Of a stretch of DNA of 64,000 bases, positions 22,901-31,900 are shown piece after piece; positions within the stretch are counted from its first letter, which is position 1; each line of letters starts with the position of its first letter. The stretch is taken from contig CM061142.1 of assembly GCA_030789695.1 (NCBI GenBank), positions 43,447,375 to 43,511,374 on the forward strand, written 5' to 3'. The notes beneath the pieces are model-generated. The model had not been told where the DNA came from and searched no databases. It worked only from the letters and a program-made list of their open reading frames with translations. The translations under genes and the position numbers were made by a program. Source of the stretch: Scilla litardierei (lineage: Eukaryota; Streptophyta; Magnoliopsida; Asparagales; Asparagaceae).

Positions 22901-25900
22901 CTCATGTTCGGTTTATATCAGTTATAAGCTCTAGGTATATCTTTTGAAGTTGATTTTTTAACCTCTGAATTGAATTATCTTCCATATCTCATCCTAAAAT
23001 TTGTCACTATGTACCAACACGCAATGTCAAACAATCACACGAATGCACATGCAAAATCTTAAACACTAATTAAAATAAACAAAAATTGAAATCTTAAGGT
23101 TCATATATGCTATTAATGCAATCCTAAATAAGCTGAAGCAATACATAGATCGTGATTAGAAAATGATGCAATTATCAGTAATGTCAACAAATCTGACAAA
23201 ATTAAATAAAAAAATATTCGAAATTCAATAATTAAATATTTGACCAGATTAGAAATTACATGGAGTAAATATCAATTTTGAAACACCATATATGGTCTCT
23301 AAAACTTATAGTGATTTAATTTAGATGATTAGGATAGAAAATGTCATGCGAAAAGCTTTAAAACAGCTAAAATAGCCAAATACGCTCAAAATACCATGCA
23401 GAGAGAATCCCAAAAAATAGTAAAGCTACAGTGTAGCAACCGTGACTCGATGTCACCAATGGTTGGTTGAGTCGTTAACTGGTCAACAGTAGCTAGATGT
23501 GGCTTGGGTCGGTTCCCTAGCTCGAGTGCTTCAACTCGGTCGACTCAAGCTAAACCGATGAACATTGTAAGCTTGATTGCAGCTCGATCGGCTCGGGTTG
23601 AGCTAGTAAACAAATCGGTGGCTAGAAATCGACCGGGCTCGTTTGTGCGACTTGATGACAGAAACATCTCGTCAAAGCAGCTGTTACTGTAGCAGGTTGG
23701 CACTTGTAACAAAATCAATTGATTTTATTGATGCTTCTCATCGAATCTGGTAGCGTTATATATGGCAGACAACATCAGAGTTGATGGAGTATAATGTGGC
23801 ATGCCGATGTTAAATCAATGGCGGCATTTTTGGTGGCGGCTAATGAAGGCGATGACGTGATTTCTAACGTTGGAGATGTCGGCATGGTGATGCTACCTAT
23901 GATGGTAGTAGAAGCAGAAGCAGTGGTAGATGTGAGAGGAATCTAAGATTTTGGGTCAGGATTAAGGTTATGGTTTGAAAGGGGCAGCGACGGCATGGTG
24001 AAGATAAAGAATATGTAATTTTTCCTATCTTTTGTTTCTCTTATTTTTGAACTTTTTAAATTTTGTTTTCTTCTCTCTCTATATCTAATTTTGATTTTTT
24101 TATCTTAAACCTAATTAATGGAAAAGAAAAAGCGGAAGAAGAAGAAAATAAGGAAAATGCCATGTTTAAAAAGTGTGATGGGGATTTGGGGGAAATTAAG
24201 GGTTTGATAAATTTTCTCTCCCCAAGATATAATGATCACCACTCACACGCCTCACACGTGTAGATCTTTCAAACTTCACACCTATGCAACCAGCCCACTC
24301 TCACATTTCAATGTAAAAGATTTAAATTTTTAAGGAACACAAACGTTACCCCAAATTTTCTTAAATTCTATTCAACTCTGCTAGATAAAATAAGTTTAAG
24401 GCATTTATATCTGCTTACAACTTGATGTTTTAAAAGTTATTCTAATGTTGGACTAACATACCAAAATGACTCAAAATAACTAAAAAACTCAAAAGTACTC
24501 AAACTCCTATAAAATGCCAAAATAATTAAAAGACTGAAAATAAATAAAAGTTTTAAACGGACTCAAAACTCCTATAAAATACTCAAATAAAAAGACTAAA
24601 AAACTCAAATAAAATCTAAAAGACCTAATCTTGAATCCAAACCAAATTGGATCCTCATCATGTTTTATCTTTGAGATCCAATTAAATCTCATGATTATTT
24701 AACTGTACATTACAAATATCCAGAGATGTCTTTGTCATAACAAGTGGTATCAGAGCATGCTGTGAAAACTGTTAAGTTATTAAAAAGCATTAAGGTGTCA
24801 CTACAGTGCAAGGGGTAACACAACTTATGTTACGGACCATTGCCATAGTATAGAGCTATAGTATAGTGCAGTCAGTTATCAGCTCCACGTATTGGTGGAT
24901 ATTAAAGGATAATTGAGACAACATACACAGCTAGTAATAAGTTGCGGACGATATATGTATGAAACGAGAAATGTTTTAAGCATACCCGCTAGTTGTTGGG
25001 CAAGACAAGTGTATATCTGCTATGATACAGGTTTTAGTCATACCTGTTGGGAAATCTAGTCCCACCTTAAAGTGGTTTTGATGATGATCACACCAAATGT
25101 TGTTATGTACTAATTATATTGCTTAAGTGTGTAGGTTGTGCAAGCTAATCGAAGCTCGAAACATATTCCACGAGAAGAACTATAACTACACGCATAGAAG
25201 ATGAAGATGGATTGAGCTCACATTCCACGTCTATGTTCTGAAGCTTTAGTTTAAGCACAAGTGGAGATCGAAGATGAAGCTCAAAGGATGTGCTCAAGCT
25301 AAAACTAAAGAGGAGCTCAAACTCAAGTGAAACATATGCAACTAGCTCAAGCTCAACCATAGCTTCAAGTTCTTCATAGAGTCTAGTGTGAGTTGTTTTT
25401 TATTTTTCTTAGGATTATGTCAAATCCAAGAAAGAATATGCACACGCACACATGATTTTCTAAAATGTTTTTAAAACTCATTTTTAACTCATTTGATCAT
25501 ATTTTCCATAGAAGCTAAGTTTCAACTTGTAGTCAACTACAAACACCCAGTAGTTCACTACCCTGATTTCTATCTTCTCCCTGAAATGTACTCTGGGAGT
25601 CGACTAGCAAAGTTAGGGAGTCGACTACCAGCTGTAGCAGAGTTTTTCCTGAAATCTCTCTGAGAGTCGACCACCAACCTTGGGAGTCGACTACCAGCTG
25701 TGCGACCAGACTTCCTTGATTTCCACTCCCATTTATTCCTAGCCAATTCTTTGGGCTGAAGTCAAACCTCATTTGAAATAATTCAAATCCTCTCTTAGCT
25801 CTATAAATATAGAACCATTGAGATCATTTTCTTCACACAAAAAATTCTCTTGAGCAAATTCTCTCATAATTCTTCAAGATCAAAGCTCTCAAAGTTCTTG

Positions 25901-28900
25901 CTCTCAAAGTTTTTTTAGCCAAAGCATTTTTAATTTCAGATCTTATTTCTACGATTAAATTTCTAATTCTTGTTTTAAGATCTATTTTTCTTTTGGCTAT
26001 TAAAAGTGTTTTCAAATCCTCTACTCTCAATTTTTATATTTCTTCAAAGGATTTTTGAAAACATATCTTCTTGATCACAACGGATTAATTCAATATTCTT
26101 TGCGTGATTAAAGGAGAATTTCCTATAAGCCACTTAGAGCATTAATTGCAAAATTCTTACTTGGCTATATGTTTTGTGGGTGTAAAAACCAATCTCAACT
26201 AATTCATTGTGGTGTATTGGATCTGATCTTACTTTGAGTCCCTTGGAGATAAGGGTGTTGGAAATCCTTATTGTAGGCAATGAGTTTGTAAAAGTCCTCT
26301 GCTTGTGAGTCAAGGAAAAATCATTGTTGTAGGCAAGGTGGTTATAAATCTTGTTGGCGGGAGGTGGTTTGTACTATTTACCGATAATAATGGATTAAAG
26401 CCCGACAAGAGTTTCGGGGACTGGACGTACCCAGATTGTGGGGAACCAGGATAAAAATCTGTGTGTTTGCTATTGTTATTTATGTATTTGCAATTTATTA
26501 TTTCCGTTGTACTTATTTCATTGATGCAAGTATTTGTTGATTAAGATTAATAGTTGGTAATTCTATATTAATCTTAGGGAGAATTCTAGAGGTAAAGTTT
26601 TAATTTGCGAAAACACTATTCACCCCCTCTAGTGTTCTCTTTGACATCTCAGTATCCCAACACTTGGTATCAGAGCAAGGTTATAGATGGCATCAACTTT
26701 TTAACGATCAAATTATGGATCCTGGAAGAATCGGATGCGAATGTACCTTCTCTCTATTTCTTATAAGCTATGGAAGATAGTGAAGAATCCTTATGAAGCA
26801 CCCACTCTTGAGGAAGAAAAGCGGACCAATAAGGAGACGGACAAAATGTCTCTAAATGCCAAGGCGGTCCATTCTATATTGCGGCCTTAACACAACGGAG
26901 TACAACCGCATCTCCATGGCTACCTCCGCACACCAAATATGGAAAATCCTTGAGATAACACATGAAGGTAACCAAAAAGTTAAATCGTCAAAATCTTCTC
27001 TTTATGTTGGCAGGTATGAACAATTTATGATGGAGAAAGACGAGAACATAACGGAGATGTACATGAGATTTACGGAGATCGTCAACACACTTGCGAGATT
27101 GGAAAAGAAGTAAACACAAGAGGATCACGTATGCAAGATACTTAGATTACTCACTTCCGAATGGCAATCCAAAGCTTCGGCCATTGAAGAAGGCAACGGC
27201 ACTTCAAAGCTAAACTTGGAGGAGCTCATCGGCAATCTAATGGCGTATGAACTCCAACTGCAAGAGAGAAAGACCAAGGAACACGGTGAAAAGAAAAAAA
27301 ACCTTGCATTCAAAGCCACATCGGATATGGAGGAGTTCAATGATGAAGTCAATGATGAGATGGAGAAACAAATGGCACTCATCTCCAAAGGATTCAAGAA
27401 AATCATAAATGCACGTAAGTCCTACAACCGTAAGTTCAATTCCACTAATGATATATTTGTTATGAATGTAATAGGCCAGGTCATATGAAGAATGAGTGTC
27501 CTCTAAAGAAAAACAGAGATAATAGAACGAAGTCGTACAAGGGCAAAAGGCCAAACAGAAAAGCATTTGTGGCTTGAGATAAAAGTGGTGGTGAATAGGA
27601 TTCCGATAGCTCATCATCATCCGAAATGAAGGAGAAGCAAGCAAAAGGAATGAGAAATCCTATATGTGCTTCATGGCACGAGGAGACCCAAAGGTAAAAT
27701 TCTAACCCTAACTCTAGTGATATCGATAGTAGCGATGATGAGGAACTTGATTATGAGGAGGAATTTCGTAAAATTTATGCTTTATATGAGGTCCAACTCA
27801 AAGAGCTTTTAACTCTAAAAATATGCATAAATCTTGTGGTTCTAATTCTACTAATCAAAAGCTAGAAAAGATTAGGGAAGAGAACCTAAAATCGATTAGC
27901 AACAATAAGGATTTAATTGAAAAGAATAGGTTGCTCAATGTAGAACTTAAAGACCTAAGAAATATGTTTAGAGACTTAGAAAAGAACATGACCGCTATTA
28001 AGGCAAAACACGCAGACTTGGTTAATAATGTAGCTAAATTCAATACGGGTAAAGAAAAATTAAATAGCTTGATTAGCTCACAAAAACCATCAACTAGCAA
28101 ACATGGCTTAGGTTACAATGTGACTATTCAAAATGCTATGATTTCTCTTCAAGCTAGAGTTCATAAAACTGAAAATAGATATGTCAAAGTTTGGATTCCC
28201 AAAATTGGAACCGTTCAAATGAAAGACAATTACATTTCTAGTTTTATGAATAATGTTCATTTTGTAGAGACTATAGATTTATTTATGGGAAATCTCAACC
28301 CAACTGGGTTTGATTCCATCTTGGTTGATAATTATATTATTATGTATGACTAATCCTACGGACCCACAAAGAAAGGATACCAAAATTATAAGGGATTAGT
28401 AGAAGAGCTCCCAATGAATCTCAAGTTACATGCATGAATTAAGGGGGAGACCCAACTTCAATGATGCAAACTTTGAGGGGAAGCCTACGTAATTTTTTTT
28501 CCACTTGGTATGTATACTCTTATATATTTTTATGATGACAAGGGAGCAAAAGTGAAAGCAAGCAAAAACATGAATGAATAATATATGATAACCGCATCTA
28601 AGCAGTGGGAGTAAGTACACTTACTCATTGTTTTTATAATCATATTATTTATATGTTTTTTATTTGGGTGTCATCATCAAAAAGGGGGAGAGCGTTGGGG
28701 AATCTAGTCCCACCCCCAAAGTGGATTTGATGATGATCACACCAAATGTTGTTATGTACTAATTATATTGCTTAAGTGTGTAGGTTGTACAAGCTAATCA
28801 AAGCTCGAAACATAGTCCAAGAAGAACTATAACTACACGTATAGAAGATGAAGATGGATTGAGCTTACATTCCACGTCTACGTTCTGAAGCTTTAATTTA

Positions 28901-31900
28901 AGCACAAAAGGAGCTCGAAGATGAAGCTCAAAGAATGTGCTCAAGCTAAAGCTAAAGAGGAGCTCAAACTCAAGTGAAGCATATGCAAATAGCTCAAGCT
29001 CAACCATAGCTTCAAGTTCTTTATAGTCTAATGTATGAGTTGTTTTTCACTTTTCTTAGTATTATGTCAAAGCCAAGAAAGAATATGCACACACAAAATG
29101 ATTTTCTAAAATGTTTTTAAAACTCAGTTTTAACTCATTTGAGAGCATATTTTCCATAGAAAGTAAGTTTCAACTTGTAGTCAACTCGTTTGAATATTTC
29201 TCATTTTTCTACTTTTAGTAATATTTTTAGTCACATATCTATTGTGGTAAAGCCAATGTTTCTTATAAGCATATTTAAAGGCATTAAACTTGTTTATTTT
29301 TCAATTAGATATTAATTGAATGAGAATTTCATGTGAAATTTTGTTTATCAACTTAAATCTTCTACATGGGAGTGCGAAACTGGGCCTGGTTGCCTGAACA
29401 TGAGGTTTGAAAAACCTCCGCATGTCAGAAACGCAAGTCGGTGATCATCGCTTTGGGATGTAAGGCCTAAAACCCTATCAATCCCTAATTTTGTTTTTCC
29501 CAAATCTCCATAATTTCACTCTTCCATCTTTGCATCAAATTTGTTATCTTTTTTCCACTTTTTCTGTCTTCTTCGCCAACTTCTTTTAGCTTTTAATATT
29601 AAAAAAGAGAGGGATAAAAAAGAGAAAAAACAATCCAAAATGGGTGAAATCAAAATCATCATTTTATCTTCTAAGCTACCCCCCTTTTGTCTCACATCCT
29701 AACACTAAAATTAACCCAAATGTCACCACCGCCGTCCTCTTGCACCATCACTGTCGTCGTCGTGACAGCCTTCCTCCAAGGCCGATGTCGTCAACATAGC
29801 CTTCCTCCAAGGTCAGCATAGCCTTCTTCCGCAATTAACGTCACCGTCAACCTCTTTCATCATCAACGTCACCGTAATCTCCTCATCCCCCCTTCCTCAT
29901 CACAATCGTTGTCATCAACCAAGCTCATCGCTATCATCGTCGTCACCAAAACACCTTACTATTGTTGCCGTTAAATCCTGAAGCTACTGACATTGTCGTT
30001 GTCATCTTCTGTAGATATCACAACCATCGTTGTAGACCACCAAGACGCCCATAAGATTTGCCACATCCCACTGACTCCAAAGCATCCAACATCCGACAAA
30101 CAATAGCCTCGAAGAAATTCCCAAATTTTGATTGATGTTGATCGATCCGAATTGCTATAATAGCGACTCGACAAAGTTGAATACAAGAAGCTCAACCCAA
30201 GCTTAAGCCAATCCTATTCATCGGCTAGACATGAGCTGACATTGTTCATTAGCTCACACCCGAGTTGACCCAAGTCGACCAAGCTAACTGAATAGGTGAC
30301 CAAGCAGCATCACCATTAACCAAGCCACATCATCATGAGATATCGCTACTATAGTGCGGCTTCACCATTTTTTCAAGGAATTAATTCTGATTTTTCGATA
30401 CAGAATCTTTAATTTTGGTGGGTTTCAACCTTTTTTAGCTTTTCGGGCAGAATTTTTGACCATATTCATCTGGGTCGATTCTCTATGAGCCCTGGAGACC
30501 TTACGTGATGCATCAGAAATAATCTTCACTACATATAACTATTAATATTAATCTGATAAAAATTCTTGCTAAATTTCAAAAATATGTTTATTAAATTTTG
30601 TTCAGACTAATTGTTATCACTATTAATTGCATAACTCCTTAGTCTCGATTTATGTGTGTGGATCAGTATATTTAGGATTGCTTTTTTAACATATAGATTT
30701 GAATATTTTGAATTTTATTTTGTTTTATTTGCATAATTAATTCACGCATATAGGTTGTATTTTAGATCTTGCATCAACATCCATGTGATTACTTGATATG
30801 GCATGCTTTTATGTAACATCTAAATCATATGACCAGACATGGATAACAATTCAATTCATAAGTTAGAAAGTCAACTTCAAAAATTGTCCTATAACATAAA
30901 GCTGACATAAACCGAACAAAAGACCTCGTAAAACCCTAAAGAACAAACTTTCAGAAGAACGAAACTTTGAGGATGAGGAACAAAACATATTTGAGGATGA
31001 ACATGCTAAAAGGATAATTCAAAAAAGGAGCAACAGAAATCAAAATACTCAGAGATGTAATGATATCTTTAAGGATAACTTTGAGCCAGATAATATCACA
31101 CACTATATTAGGATAGATGCTCCCACCTTTGATGACACATACAACCCTCAAACCTATCAGATTAGTTAGCAAATATGGAATATTTCTTCAAGTGGTACCA
31201 TTTATCAAACGAACGAAATGTTCAATTTGCTAATGTAAATCTTATAAGGTCTATTAAGATTTTCAGAACATCTGTAAAGATAACAAGAGATAAAGAGCAT
31301 CTAAGACATATATATGTATGGAATAAAATGAAAGCTAAGCTAAATGAAACGACCGCATCCGATAACAACTGAATGCCCTACCGTCAAGCATGTCTATGGA
31401 AGAATATATGACTAAATTTAATGACATGATAGAAACGAGCTTTAAGAAGATCCTTAATATACACTTCTATATTTTGTTCTAGGTTAAGAATAGATATTAT
31501 GCATGAGATACTTCCCTACAATGTAGATAATATCCAACAAGCATTCAATTTAACTTTAAATTTAGAATCTATAAAAGATTCCATAAACAAGAAGCCTACT
31601 TTTAAAACCAAGAAACAACCTAAGCAGATAATTGCGAAGATGACTAAGTCTGAAACTACTGTTGTTAAAGAGGCAAGTGAAAATGTAAAAATTGGAGCTC
31701 CATTACAGAAAAAACCTGAAGTGGTGCAATGTTTCAAATGCTATGGTTTTGACTATTTTGATAGTCAGTATTCTAATAAGACCTTACATGTAGGATAAAT
31801 TAGTAATGATGATGGATTAATCAAGGTAAAACACATTCCACCTGTCTATAAGTACAGATTGAGACGTGGTTCATTATATGTATATAAGATCAAAATAGTG

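Larger units (their letters stand above)
20470..24740 (-). mobile_element. Decayed Gypsy-like retroelement, gag part, minus strand
   Basis: Two diverged direct repeats of about 700 bp (about 20520-21250 and 24020-24700) look like LTR remnants. Both carry ATCACCGACTAACAT-like or ATCACCACTCACACG-like blocks followed by many CAAAATAA/CTCAAAATAAATAAAAGACTC blocks. On the minus strand each has a TATA box (near 20952 and 24400). Between them is a broken minus-strand gag. The boundaries are approximate. A related copy in the opposite orientation lies at 29.2-31.9 kb. Confidence 0.65.
25045..29183 (+). mobile_element. Gag-only Sirevirus-like Copia derivative, 3' LTR truncated
   Basis: A 1.6-kb 5' LTR (25045-26662), a tRNA-Met primer site (26665-26676), a broken gag with zinc knuckle and a coiled-coil region, no pol at all, a purine tract AAAAGGGGGAGAG (28680-28692) and the first 490 bp of the 3' LTR (28693-29183). 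The long LTR, coiled-coil gag and AAGGGGGAGA-type tracts resemble Sireviruses such as the one at 53201. Lacking protease, integrase and RT, it could move only with help from another element. Confidence 0.82.
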
